A DNA stretch of 64,000 nucleotides. It comes from DATJOJ01 sp035507035. Lineage in GTDB: Bacteria; Acidobacteriota; Terriglobia; Terriglobales; Acidobacteriaceae. A program made the translations under genes and the position numbers. This document shows positions 26,710 through 35,751 of this stretch, piece by piece. Numbering within the stretch: position 1 is the first letter of the stretch; each line of letters opens with the position of its first letter. Location: the NCBI GenBank assembly GCA_035507035.1, contig DATJOJ010000053.1:1-64000 (forward strand), read 5' to 3'. The notes beneath the pieces are model-generated. The model did no database searches. It was not told where the DNA came from and saw nothing but the letters and a program-made list of their open reading frames with translations.

Positions 26710-28113
26710 ATGACCTCGCCCCGGAGGCATTTTTCCGGCTGGTTGTTTCTTGCGCTTTTCGTTTTGGGAGCGCTCCCGCAAGCCAACGCACTTCCCGCGT
26801 TTGCCCGCAAGTACGGGCTGCGCTGCTCGGCCTGCCATGAGGCATGGCCGATGTTGAATTATTTTGGACAGAAATTTAAGGACAACGGCTATCAGCTGAT
26901 GAACGATCGCGATTCGCCGGTATGGCAGAATCCGTCGTACTGGCCGGTTACGTTCCGCATAACCCCATATTGGCACCGTGAAAGTTCGGATAAGGTCGCG
27001 GTAGATTCAGTGACGGGCGATCCTACCAGCGTCCCTGTGGAGCGCCAGCTCACCGGGCACGGTTTCGATCTCAGCGGACTGGACTTCCACACCGGCGGCA
27101 CGCTGGAGAAAAACTTTTCGTTTTATGTGTTGCCGTCCTCCGATCCGACTGGCGCCTTCCACTTCGAAACCGTCATGGCCCGCTTGGATAACGTTCTGAA
27201 CAGCCCCTGGCTCAACTTCAAGCTGGGCAAGTTCGAACTAGACAACCTCGTGTCGGAGAAACGAATTCTGACCCTGACGCCGATTTCTGGCGACTATGAG
27301 ACCTACCACTTCAGTCCCCCGGGCGACGCCAACATCTTTGGGCAAATCGGCGACAATCAACTCGGTCTGGAGTACATGGGTCACTCGCTCGACGACCGGA
27401 CCCGCGTATCGGCCTCGTTGTTGAGCAGCAATGACGGCAACGTAAACCTGACGACGGGCAATGCTTACAGTGGCTTTTTCACCGCCAGCCAGGCGTTCGA
27501 TGCTGGCAAGCTCGGTGTCGAGCGCGTAGGCGCATACGCCATGATCGGAGAGGCGCCGATTACTTATTTGACCAGCGGCGGCGTTCCTATACCGGCTGCA
27601 GGTACCAACAACAAGGGCTTCTACCGGGTAGGCTTCGTAGGACAGATTTACCTTGGCAACCTCGACTTCCAAGTCGTGACCCAACACGGATACGACAACG
27701 CTTACTTCGGACAGGGTTACGGCAATGCCACCAACCCGAACAATGGAACGCAAGGACCGCCCGGGCTTAACTTTATCCCCGGCGTCTCTCCGATACTTCC
27801 GACGACGGCGCGAGCTCCAACCTGGAATGGCTATCTAGTTGAGACCCACTACACGTTTAATCCTCAGCTGATCTTTATTCAGCGGTCGGAATGGGAACGG
27901 GTGTCGCAGCAGGCATCCACCACCAATCCGGGTAATCTCGGCAACATCGACATGTACACCTTTGCCGTGCGCTGGTATCCAATTATGAATCCGCGGGCAG
28001 GTTTCGCCTTCCATGACGAATATTCCTGGCTCAGGCAAGACGGAACTTCCCCGGTTACCGGAACCAACTTGACCAGCAGCAGCTTGCTGCTTGGAATTGA
28101 CTTCGATTTCTAG
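26710..28113 (+). CDS. Outer-membrane porin-cytochrome c fusion (Cyc2-like layout)
   Basis: The 467-residue protein starts after AGGAGG. A signal peptide (LFLALFVLGALPQANA) is followed by LPAFARKYGLRCSACHEAWP and LNYFGQKFKDNGYQL, that is, one CxxCH haem site at 39-43, then about 400 residues of alternating, aromatic-edged strands ending in LLLGIDFDF, the terminal-Phe signal of outer-membrane barrels. A single N-terminal haem fused to a barrel is the layout of Cyc2-type proteins of iron oxidisers, and the ARxxxxxCxxCHxxxPxLNxFGxxFKxNGY pattern also resembles them. It may move electrons across the outer membrane. The electron donor is unknown; a non-redox porin role is possible. Confidence 0.75.
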   Translation: MTSPRRHFSGWLFLALFVLGALPQANALPAFARKYGLRCSACHEAWPMLNYFGQKFKDNGYQLMNDRDSPVWQNPSYWPVTFRITPYWHRESSDKVAVDSVTGDPTSVPVERQLTGHGFDLSGLDFHTGGTLEKNFSFYVLPSSDPTGAFHFETVMARLDNVLNSPWLNFKLGKFELDNLVSEKRILTLTPISGDYETYHFSPPGDANIFGQIGDNQLGLEYMGHSLDDRTRVSASLLSSNDGNVNLTTGNAYSGFFTASQAFDAGKLGVERVGAYAMIGEAPITYLTSGGVPIPAAGTNNKGFYRVGFVGQIYLGNLDFQVVTQHGYDNAYFGQGYGNATNPNNGTQGPPGLNFIPGVSPILPTTARAPTWNGYLVETHYTFNPQLIFIQRSEWERVSQQASTTNPGNLGNIDMYTFAVRWYPIMNPRAGFAFHDEYSWLRQDGTSPVTGTNLTSSSLLLGIDFDF

Positions 28114-28123
28114 AGAGGACAGC

Positions 28124-29032
28124 ATGCGTTCAAAAACATTCAATTGCTTGTTGTTGATGGCCGCAGTTGCTGTTCTTGGCTATGCGGCTGTCTCGCTCGC
28201 ACAGGTTTCGTCCTATCAACAGCAGCAGTGGTTGAACACACCGGCAGTGACCAGTCACATCGGAAACATTACCGGGCGCGCCAAAGTCGCCGGCAGAGAG
28301 GAAAATAGCGGCTTCGGCGGTTACCGCAGATATTGCCTGGTTTGCCATGGCGAACTTGGCGATGGCAACGGTGAAAGCGCGAAGTGGTTCGACCCCCCGC
28401 TGTATCCCAAGCCACGAGATTTCACGCTCGCGGTTTTCGAATGCCGTTCCACCCCGACGGGAACCTTGCCGACGGACGAGGACCTGTTCAACACGATCGG
28501 GCGTGGCCTTGACCACTCCAACATGCCCCCGTGGAACACGTTTACCAAGCAAGAGCGCGCCGACATGGTGGCGTGGATCAAGCACTACTCTCCACGCTGG
28601 CAGAGCGAGAAGCCAGGCACGCCAATCACGATTCCGCCCGAACCGGAAGTCACCGCCGACCGGCTGAAAGCCGGACTGGAGGTTTACGGTCGGGTGCAGT
28701 GCTGGAAGTGTCACGGCGTGGAAGGTAGAGGGAATGGACCTTCGGCTTCCACTCTCACCACTGATCTGGGCCTACCGATTCAGCCCTACAACTTCGCCTC
28801 AGGTGATCGCCCTAAGTGCGGTTCCACCGACAGCGATATTTACAAGATCTTCATGACCGGCCTGGATGGCACGCCAATGCCATCATTCTCGGACAATATC
28901 AAGCCCGACGAAGCCTGGGACCTGGTGTTTTATCTGCGCTCGCTACAACCAAAAAATAAATTCAATATCAAAGAGAAAGAACTGGCAAAGCAACTCGGGC
29001 TGAAGCCTGTCAACCCCAATGCCAGCCAATAG
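28124..29032 (+). CDS. Dihaem cytochrome c, periplasmic
   Basis: From ATG 28124 (GAGAGGACAGC upstream) there are 302 residues with an N-terminal signal (LLLMAAVAVLGYAAVSLAQ). There are two class-I cytochrome c domains: CLVCH at 71-75 with a Met-ligand candidate in GLDHSNMPPW (M134), and CWKCH at 193-197 with GTPMPSF. It would carry electrons between the outer-membrane protein and the oxidase. It starts 10 bases after the porin-cytochrome stop, so they are one operon. Confidence 0.92.
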   Translation: MRSKTFNCLLLMAAVAVLGYAAVSLAQVSSYQQQQWLNTPAVTSHIGNITGRAKVAGREENSGFGGYRRYCLVCHGELGDGNGESAKWFDPPLYPKPRDFTLAVFECRSTPTGTLPTDEDLFNTIGRGLDHSNMPPWNTFTKQERADMVAWIKHYSPRWQSEKPGTPITIPPEPEVTADRLKAGLEVYGRVQCWKCHGVEGRGNGPSASTLTTDLGLPIQPYNFASGDRPKCGSTDSDIYKIFMTGLDGTPMPSFSDNIKPDEAWDLVFYLRSLQPKNKFNIKEKELAKQLGLKPVNPNASQ

Positions 29033-29064
29033 CTCGCAATAAAAATCGAGTAAGGGAGAAGGCT

Positions 29065-29817
29065 ATGAAGAGGGCGTACCGAAATCACCTCGTGATACTA
29101 CTAGCTACGATAGTAGTATTAACTCTGGGCACCGTGCTCTTGGACCAGAACGTACAAGCCGCTGGAGACGGCTCCATTACCGGCAGTGTGAAACTCAGTG
29201 GCACTGCGCCTCACATGAAGGGCATTGACATGTCGAAGGATCCCTATTGTGTGAAGCAGCATGAAAACAGTCCTGTCAAGATGGAAAATGTTGTGGTGGG
29301 CTCTGGTGGTGGCTTGGCAAATGTCGTTCTTTACATCTCGCAGGGTCTGACTGGCAATGAAGCCAGCGCCGTGCCGTCTGAGCAACCCGAATTCGACCAG
29401 AAGGGTTGCATGTACACACCCCATGTGCTGGCGATGGACGTGAACCAGCAATACAAGGTAGTCACGAGCGACCAAACCACGCACAACATTCACCCGCTTC
29501 CGGCACCAGGTGCGGGCAACATTGGCTGGAACAAGTCGCAACCGCCAGGGGCCCCGCCAATTGTGACTAGCTGGAAAGCGGAAGAAGTTGCCATTTCCGT
29601 CAAGTGCAATATCCATCCCTGGATGCACGGCTGGTTCGCGGTGGTGAAGGGACCCTACGCAACCACTGACGATAGCGGCAACTATACCATCAAGAACGTC
29701 CCCGCCGGCAGCTATACGGTGACGGCGTGGCAGGAAGAATTGGGCACGCAAACTGCGAAGGTAACGGTTTCCGCGGGCGGCACAGGCAAAGCAGACTTTA
29801 CTTTCAAGGCGAAGTGA
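29065..29817 (+). CDS. Cupredoxin-like protein with C-terminal carboxypeptidase-regulatory-like domain
   Basis: A 250-residue exported protein (signal about 9-32, ILLATIVVLTLGTVL...VQA). A beta-sandwich region keeps a type-1 copper ligand set: His at 140/143 (TTHNIHP) and C181-NI-H184-PW-M187. A PEGA/CarboxypepD-reg-like fold follows (about 198-245, TDDSGNYTIKNVPAGSYTVTAW). A soluble copper carrier fits its place between cytochrome c and oxidase subunit II. Copper binding and redox role are inferred from the ligand pattern. Confidence 0.78.
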   Translation: MKRAYRNHLVILLATIVVLTLGTVLLDQNVQAAGDGSITGSVKLSGTAPHMKGIDMSKDPYCVKQHENSPVKMENVVVGSGGGLANVVLYISQGLTGNEASAVPSEQPEFDQKGCMYTPHVLAMDVNQQYKVVTSDQTTHNIHPLPAPGAGNIGWNKSQPPGAPPIVTSWKAEEVAISVKCNIHPWMHGWFAVVKGPYATTDDSGNYTIKNVPAGSYTVTAWQEELGTQTAKVTVSAGGTGKADFTFKAK

Positions 29818-29898
29818 CTTGGGAGTTTTCGCTCGGGTCCGCACGCAATATTGCGGGCCCGAAGTTCTGACCAATCATCGGCATCTTACGAGGCGCAC

Positions 29899-30702
29899 AT
29901 GGCGAAACTCTTTGCAATTACCATCATCATCATCGCGATCGGTTCTGCGATTCCGATCGTGCAGCACACATGGTGGTTGTCAGAGGATATTTCTACGCAC
30001 GGACATCCGATCGATGAACAGATGTCGGAAACCATGGCGGAAGCGGGAATCTCTTTTCTAGCCTCGCAAATCTTACTCGCCATATTTATCTGGCAGTATT
30101 CCAAGCCACGCCCAGGAGAGAAGATCAAGAATTTCCCCGGCGGAGCGGGTGGTCTGGTGATCGCCGCTTTTCTTTTGGTCGGAACCGAAGTGCTCGCGCT
30201 CGGTGCATTTGGCGCAAAAGCCTGGGCGAGCATCTATCTAACCCCTCCCGCAGCGAATGCGATACCGATTCAGGTGCAAGCGGGACAGTTCGCCTTTTAT
30301 TTCCGCTATCCCGGCCCGGATGGGACTTTCGGCCCAGTTCATCCCGAAATGATCAGTGAAGCCAACCAGAATTTTTTTGGGCTTGATACTGACCACGACG
30401 CTGACGCCAAAGATGACATTGTGGCGGCGGAGATGGCCATCCCGGTGAATCGTGAAATCCATCTACTGATGCACTCGAAGGACGTCGGACACTCTTTTCA
30501 CGTGCCGGAGTTGCGCGTGCATCAGGACTTCGTTCCCGGCCTGGATCTGTCGATCCACTTCACGGCTACCAAGGTCGGAAAATACGAGATCGTTTGTACC
30601 CAGTTATGCGGCTTAGGGCATTACAACATGAAGGCATATCTCTACGTCATGTCCCAAGACGACTTTGACAACTGGCTCAAGAAGGAAGCGGCTTTGCAAT
30701 AA
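29899..30702 (+). CDS. coxB: Cytochrome c oxidase subunit II (CuA)
   Basis: From ATG 29899 the protein has 267 residues: membrane segments at about 5-22, 50-66 and 85-108, and a periplasmic CuA domain. CuA ligands are visible as H198, C233, C237, H241 and M244 (HSFHVPELR; CTQLCGLGHYNM). The spacing matches canonical subunit II, while the usual Glu between the cysteines is Gln 235. Subunit I follows 45 bases downstream. It receives electrons from the upstream cytochrome or cupredoxin. Confidence 0.95.
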   Translation: MAKLFAITIIIIAIGSAIPIVQHTWWLSEDISTHGHPIDEQMSETMAEAGISFLASQILLAIFIWQYSKPRPGEKIKNFPGGAGGLVIAAFLLVGTEVLALGAFGAKAWASIYLTPPAANAIPIQVQAGQFAFYFRYPGPDGTFGPVHPEMISEANQNFFGLDTDHDADAKDDIVAAEMAIPVNREIHLLMHSKDVGHSFHVPELRVHQDFVPGLDLSIHFTATKVGKYEIVCTQLCGLGHYNMKAYLYVMSQDDFDNWLKKEAALQ

Positions 30703-30747
30703 CCCAGTGCCGTCGCTGACGGAGACATTCGCCTCGAGGTGAACTCA

Positions 30748-32529
30748 ATGCACGACATGTCACATGTGGCGCATCATGCGCCCCCGACGAGCTTCATTCG
30801 CAAGCACGTTTTCAGTATCGACCACAAGGTCATCGGCAAGCAGTACTACGGCTTGGCACTCGCGGCTGTGCTGATTGGCATGTTCCTCTCATGGTTGATG
30901 CGCATTCACCTCGGATGGACCAACTTTGCGATTCCTGGTCTTCACTGGCTCTCGGCCAATGGCGCACCCGGCGACGTCATGACACCTGAGTATTATCTGC
31001 AGCTAATGACCATGCATGGAACCATCATGGTCTTCTTCGTGCTGACCACCGCTCCCTTTGCCGCATTCGGAAATTATTTTCTCCCGATTCAGGTTGGCGC
31101 GGAGGACATGCCCTTCCCTCATTTCAACATGATGTCCTTCTGGGTCACCTTTGTGGCGTTTCTGGTCATGGTCGCGTCGTTCTTTACCGCGGACGGACCG
31201 ACGCTTGGCGGCTGGACTCAATATGCTCCGCTTAGTGCGGTTGGGGCAGTATCCGGCCCAGGCCAAGGAATGGGCGTGGTCCTTTGGGCCGCTTCGATTG
31301 CAATTTTCTGTGTAGGCCAGTTATTCGGCTCCCTCAATTTCATCACCACCACCTTGGACATGCGTACCAAGGGCATGAGTCTATGGCGGTTGCCACTTTC
31401 AACTTGGGGTTGGTTCATCACCTCTATTATGGGATTGACGGCATTTGCCGTTTTAATGCCCGCCTGCATTCTGCTGATTCTCGACCACGTTGCCGGAACC
31501 AGCTTTTTCGTGGCCTCGAATTTGGTTCTCAACGACCAACTGCAGCCTCATTCGGGCGGATCGACGCTGCTCTGGCAGCACTTGTTCTGGTTCTTCGGCC
31601 ACCCTGAGGTGTACATCGCCATCTTGCCGGCCATGGGGATCGTGTCTCACGTTCTAGTCGCGAATATGCGCCGCCCGATGCTAAGCCATCGAGTGCTGGT
31701 TTACTCGATGGGCGCTCTGGCAGTGCTGAGCTACATGGTGTACGGACATCACATGTTCGTCAGCGGGATGAATCCGATTTCCTCGATCGCATTTTCGTTC
31801 CCGACACTGATTATCACGATTCCGTCGACGATCATCGTTTTGATCTGGCTGGGGAGTTTGTACGGGTCACGGTTACGGATTAATACCGCATCGCTTTTCG
31901 CCTTGGGCATGATCTCCATGTTCATCAGTGGCGGAGTCAGCGGTTTCTTCCTGGCGCAGCCCTCGCTCGACATCATGCTGCACGCCACCTACTTTGTGGT
32001 CGGCCACTTTCATTTGGTGATGGCGGTGGCTGCGATCTTCGGGATTTTCTCCGGCACATATTTCTGGTTCCCCAAGATGTATGGCCGCATGATGAACGAG
32101 ACTATCGGAAAGATCCACTTCTGGTTGACGTTCGTAGGTGCCTATTGCATTTTCATGCCATTCCATTACCTCGGGCTGGCAGGCAATATCCGCCGATATC
32201 AGGCGTTCGTTGACGACTATCTGCAGCCGCTGATTCCGGTTCACCGTTTTATCACCGTGGCGGCTTTGGCTACCGGTGCGGCACAGCTGCTCTTTCTCTA
32301 CAATTTGATCCACAGCCGTTTCTGGGGTGAACCCGCTCCCGACAATCCATGGGAGGCAACTTCACTCGAGTGGTCGACGCCGACGACTCCGCCGCCCTAC
32401 GACAATTTTGGTGGCAAGCTACCGGTGGTCTACCACGATCCGTATCAATACGGCATTGAGGGCTCGACGGGCGACTACGTGATGCAAACTTCGCCGGAGC
32501 AGATCAAGACCGTCGGCGACGAAGCATAA
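30748..32529 (+). CDS. coxA: Cytochrome c oxidase subunit I (haem-copper)
   Basis: ATG 30748 with AGG eight bases upstream gives 593 residues with about 12 transmembrane helices. Haem and copper ligands are in MTMHGTIMVFF, FFGHPEVYIAILP (Glu present, as in A1-type enzymes), YGHHMF, and HATYFVVGHFHLVM. It reduces oxygen to water and pumps protons. The C-terminal ~60 residues (TTPPPYDNFGG...) are a hydrophilic tail. Its partner subunits surround it. Confidence 0.97.
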   Translation: MHDMSHVAHHAPPTSFIRKHVFSIDHKVIGKQYYGLALAAVLIGMFLSWLMRIHLGWTNFAIPGLHWLSANGAPGDVMTPEYYLQLMTMHGTIMVFFVLTTAPFAAFGNYFLPIQVGAEDMPFPHFNMMSFWVTFVAFLVMVASFFTADGPTLGGWTQYAPLSAVGAVSGPGQGMGVVLWAASIAIFCVGQLFGSLNFITTTLDMRTKGMSLWRLPLSTWGWFITSIMGLTAFAVLMPACILLILDHVAGTSFFVASNLVLNDQLQPHSGGSTLLWQHLFWFFGHPEVYIAILPAMGIVSHVLVANMRRPMLSHRVLVYSMGALAVLSYMVYGHHMFVSGMNPISSIAFSFPTLIITIPSTIIVLIWLGSLYGSRLRINTASLFALGMISMFISGGVSGFFLAQPSLDIMLHATYFVVGHFHLVMAVAAIFGIFSGTYFWFPKMYGRMMNETIGKIHFWLTFVGAYCIFMPFHYLGLAGNIRRYQAFVDDYLQPLIPVHRFITVAALATGAAQLLFLYNLIHSRFWGEPAPDNPWEATSLEWSTPTTPPPYDNFGGKLPVVYHDPYQYGIEGSTGDYVMQTSPEQIKTVGDEA

Positions 32530-32567
32530 CCTAAGGTCCGAAGTTTAATGACTGGAGTTCATAAGTA

Positions 32568-33248
32568 ATGGCGACAACGGTTCAACCGCCGAAAATCGAA
32601 GAACGACGAAGGCCCAATCGGCCTAGCACCGATTCCGGCAACGGTGGCGGGCGGAACTCAGTTCCGGCCGAAGGAAATCTACGGGCCGTGAAAGAGCATG
32701 CCCCGCCGCCGGCCTCGACAGGAATCTGGGTAGGCTTGGCCGCCATAGGTATGACATTTCTGGCGCTGACCAGCGCCTTGGTGGTCCGTAAGGGCAGTGC
32801 ACTCGACTGGCGGCATTTCACCTTGCCGTCGATTCTATATTTCAATACGCTCTTACTGCTGGCCAGTAGTGTGACCCTCGAAGTAGCGCGTCGACAGGTG
32901 GCTGGGTTCATGGGCGGATCGAGAGGCAAAGATGCCAATCCCGCTCGCTGGCTGTACGTCACCTTAGCGTTCGGGCTGATGTTCGTGGCTGGACAGTACA
33001 TCGCCTGGCGACAACTCAGCGCCCAAGGACTTTATCTCGCCACGAATCCCAGCAGCTCGTTCTTCTATGTGCTTACCGCTGCTCATGCCCTGCACGTGTT
33101 CGGCGGACTGGGTGGACTGATTCGTGTGATTCACAAACTCAAACAGTTGACGCTGCGACGAAGTACGCTAGACGCCACTTCGCGTTACTGGCACTTCATG
33201 GACGTCTTGTGGATATACCTGCTGTGGTTGCTGTGGGCAAAGTTGTGA
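32568..33248 (+). CDS. Cytochrome c oxidase subunit III (first copy)
   Basis: A 226-residue membrane protein with a ~45-residue hydrophilic N-terminus (Pro/Arg-rich) and five hydrophobic segments ending ...RYWHFMDVLWIYLLWLLWAKL, the subunit III hallmark. The middle holds a mixed motif (LYFNTLLLLASSVTLEVARRQV). The next gene encodes a second subunit III-like protein, so the cluster may assemble two isoforms or a split unit. Confidence 0.9.
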   Translation: MATTVQPPKIEERRRPNRPSTDSGNGGGRNSVPAEGNLRAVKEHAPPPASTGIWVGLAAIGMTFLALTSALVVRKGSALDWRHFTLPSILYFNTLLLLASSVTLEVARRQVAGFMGGSRGKDANPARWLYVTLAFGLMFVAGQYIAWRQLSAQGLYLATNPSSSFFYVLTAAHALHVFGGLGGLIRVIHKLKQLTLRRSTLDATSRYWHFMDVLWIYLLWLLWAKL

Positions 33249-33270
33249 AGTTCGATAACAGGAGCCAAAT

Positions 33271-33894
33271 GTGAGCCAAGCCGATGTAGCCATGGAAGGA
33301 CACGCACCCGGGCTGACTGTAGGACTACCACCCTTCTCTGTGGCGGCGAAAAAGATGGCGATCTGGCTGTTCATTATCGCCGACGCCGCGACTTTCGCCG
33401 CCTGCCTGGTGGCTTATGGTTTTCTACGCAACGGCACTCCACAGTGGCCGCGACCGTTCCACAGCATCACCAACGTGGCGATCATGACCTTCATTCTTCT
33501 CACCAGCAGCTTGACCATGCTCCTGGGAATACGGGCGGCTAAGGTCGGGGATAAGTCTTCAGCCTTTCTGTGGACGAACGTTACCGCGCTACTGGGTGTG
33601 GGTTTCGCGCTGCTTCATATCCGAGAGTGGATGGGGCTGATCGGCGAAGGCATGACGATGTTCCATAACCCTTGGGGCACCGGGCTGTTCGGAGCTGCAT
33701 TCTTCAGCATCACCGGTTTACACCTCACACACGTCACCGGCGGCGTAATCGCACTGCTCGCGGTGGGCATCCGTTATAAGGGTGGCCGTTACAATGCCGA
33801 CGACCTTGAGGTTGCCGGACTGTATTGGCACTTTGTCGATCTGGTATGGATGTTCGTCGTCCCATTCGTTTATTTGTTGAATCTGGCACGTTGA
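33271..33894 (+). CDS. Cytochrome c oxidase subunit III (second copy)
   Basis: A 207-residue protein from GTG 33271 with AGGAG upstream. Five membrane segments and the motif FFSITGLHLTHVTGGVIAL, with the C-terminal VAGLYWHFVDLVWMFVVPFVYLL, define subunit III. It is more canonical than the preceding copy. It lies 22 bases downstream of that gene. Confidence 0.93.
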   Translation: MSQADVAMEGHAPGLTVGLPPFSVAAKKMAIWLFIIADAATFAACLVAYGFLRNGTPQWPRPFHSITNVAIMTFILLTSSLTMLLGIRAAKVGDKSSAFLWTNVTALLGVGFALLHIREWMGLIGEGMTMFHNPWGTGLFGAAFFSITGLHLTHVTGGVIALLAVGIRYKGGRYNADDLEVAGLYWHFVDLVWMFVVPFVYLLNLAR

Positions 33895-33915
33895 TATCCC
33901 AGACGGAGCGGAACC

Positions 33916-34278
33916 ATGACTGCTTTGCCTGATGTACAAAAGCACGAACCAGCGGCGAGGTATACCGATAGCGTTGGCAGGTATGTGGGCATCTACATCT
34001 GTCTTTTGGTTCTCGCCGCCCTGCAATTCGTGATTGCCTACACCAACGTAGACACCGAGCATATGTTCGCCCGCATGTTATTTGTGGCAATTGCGGAAGC
34101 TGGACTCGCCCTGCTATTTTTTATGCATCTTTGGGCGGAGAAGCGTGGCTTCCTGACATTCGTTTTGGTTTTCACCGGCTTTGTGCTGCTGGCCATGCAA
34201 TACGGGTGGACCGACAGCAGCCGCATGGATGTTGGTGTCCCGTATTCGCAACCGAAGTCAGGAGTGGTATCGCAGTGA
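33916..34278 (+). CDS. Cytochrome c oxidase subunit IV-like protein
   Basis: A 120-residue protein with three hydrophobic segments (YICLLVLAALQFVIAYT, MLFVAIAEAGLALLFFMHLW, LTFVLVFTGFVLLAMQYGW), typical of bacterial subunit IV of caa3/bo3-type oxidases. The KRG-like loop and Met/His-rich helix fit. Its stop overlaps the start of the next gene at 34278. Confidence 0.88.
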   Translation: MTALPDVQKHEPAARYTDSVGRYVGIYICLLVLAALQFVIAYTNVDTEHMFARMLFVAIAEAGLALLFFMHLWAEKRGFLTFVLVFTGFVLLAMQYGWTDSSRMDVGVPYSQPKSGVVSQ

Positions 34279-34568
34279 TGAAACAGGCCGTGATGACTCG
34301 CTTTCGTTTGTGCCGGTGGGCGTTTTTTGGCTTGCTGGGGCTGGCTGCGTTGGCCATGCCCTTGGCAGCTTTCTCCCAGAACTGCGCCCTCTGTTATACT
34401 CAGGCGGCTTCAGCGGGCGCAAGGATGATTCAAGCTTTAAAGAGTGGAATTTTGATTCTGGTGATTCCTCCCACCCTGGCTTCCGTAGGAATGATTTTTG
34501 TCATGCGGCACAAAGATACTCAGGTGCGGCACAGCAGCGAAGCTGACGAATGGAGTCAAGACTGGTAA
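34278..34568 (+). CDS. Small CxxC membrane protein of oxidase cluster
   Basis: ATG 34278 overlaps the subunit IV stop (TGATG). The 96-residue product has a signal-anchor (WAFFGLLGLAALAMPLAAFSQ), then NCALCYTQAASAGARMIQALKSGILIL and a second hydrophobic segment. The CxxC (NCALC) after the first segment recalls small proteins often coded beside acidobacterial oxidases. A role in copper or haem insertion is conceivable but unproven. Confidence 0.7.
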   Translation: MKQAVMTRFRLCRWAFFGLLGLAALAMPLAAFSQNCALCYTQAASAGARMIQALKSGILILVIPPTLASVGMIFVMRHKDTQVRHSSEADEWSQDW

Positions 34569-34569
34569 A

Positions 34570-35469
34570 ATGGCGACCACTCCTGTGATGGCAAATCAGA
34601 TCTCCTTGCAGACGCTCACTGCCAAGCTGAAGGACTACTACATTCTCACCAAGCCAGAAGTGAATCTGCTGATTTTGATGACAACTTCAGCCGGGTACTA
34701 TCTGGCGTCGCGTGGGCCTTTTCATTTTGCTGGATTAGTAAATACGTTGGTTGGCACGCTGCTCGTGGCCAGCGGCACGGCGACGCTCAATCAATGGAAG
34801 GAGCGGGTTTGGGATGGGCAGATGCGTCGAACATCGTCTCGGCCGTTGCCGGCGGGACGAGTGGCGCCGAGCGAAGCCTTGTGGTTCGGATTGCTTTTGA
34901 GCCTGGCCGGTGGTTTTTACCTCGCGATTGCCGTGAACGGCTTGGCCGCGCTGCTCGCGGTTTCGACCCTGCTTTCCTATCTTTTGATCTACACTCCCTT
35001 GAAGCGCAGGACGCCGCTTTGCACCTTATTAGGCGCTGTTCCCGGTGCGATGCCCACGTTGATCGGATGGGCGGGAGCTTCAGCCCGTATCGATGCGCAA
35101 GCTTGGTTCCTATTTGCAGTTCTGTTCTTGTGGCAGTTCCCACATTTCCTGGCGATCGCGCTGATGTATCGGGAAGATTATGATCGTGCCGGTTACCGGA
35201 TGCTGCCCCGCTTCGACCAGGATTCGCGTTTTACCCGTGCGGAAATCTTTGCCTTCACGGTTATCTTGATAGCGGTCACCCTCTGGCCGATGGCAGGACG
35301 CGGCGGTCTGGTGTATTTCGCAGCTATGTCTGTGGCTGGATTGTTTTTGCTCTATTACGTGCTGAAACTGGTCAGATCCGGATCAAAAATATTGGCCAGT
35401 CGCCTGGTTCATGCTTCTGTCATGTATTTGCCTGTAGTGCTCGCGACGTTGATGTTTTGGAAGCGTTGA
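34570..35469 (+). CDS. ctaB: Protoheme IX farnesyltransferase (haem O synthase)
   Basis: From ATG 34570, a 299-residue membrane enzyme of the UbiA superfamily with about eight helices. The first prenyl-diphosphate loop reads NQWKERVWDGQMRRTSSRPLPAGR, with the conserved MxRTxxRPLPxGR pattern, and the second is REDYDRAGYRMLPRF. It attaches the farnesyl tail to haem b for the oxidase. It is the last gene of the cluster. Confidence 0.95.
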   Translation: MATTPVMANQISLQTLTAKLKDYYILTKPEVNLLILMTTSAGYYLASRGPFHFAGLVNTLVGTLLVASGTATLNQWKERVWDGQMRRTSSRPLPAGRVAPSEALWFGLLLSLAGGFYLAIAVNGLAALLAVSTLLSYLLIYTPLKRRTPLCTLLGAVPGAMPTLIGWAGASARIDAQAWFLFAVLFLWQFPHFLAIALMYREDYDRAGYRMLPRFDQDSRFTRAEIFAFTVILIAVTLWPMAGRGGLVYFAAMSVAGLFLLYYVLKLVRSGSKILASRLVHASVMYLPVVLATLMFWKR

Positions 35470-35693
35470 GACGCTGCAAAAGCTGAAGATCACCCTCCCC
35501 TGGTTTTCCTGAGCGGTCGAGGCGGCCGCATTCTAATGCTAACGTTTTTCCCATTTTGGGAAGGTTTTGCGAGCGGTTGCACATGCCGTATCGGCGGCGA
35601 TGAAAATAGCTGTTCTGATTTCGGAACACAAAATGGATTTTCGGATCGAAATTCTTCCTTCGTCTCAATCCGGTGCTAGGAACGAATCTAGTA

Positions 35694-35720
35694 ACGGAAG
35701 TGTCCGTAAGTTGCTATGAT
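35694..35720 (+). promoter_or_regulatory. Extended -10 promoter with adjacent inverted repeat
   Basis: ACGGA-agtg-TCCGT (35694-35707) directly precedes TTGCTATGAT, an extended -10 (TGnTATGAT, 35712-35720), ahead of the XRE regulator gene. The spacing suggests an autoregulatory operator overlapping the -35 area. Confidence 0.45.
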
Positions 35721-35751
35721 TGGGTAATTTTGTAGCGTTGGGAGATTGGCT

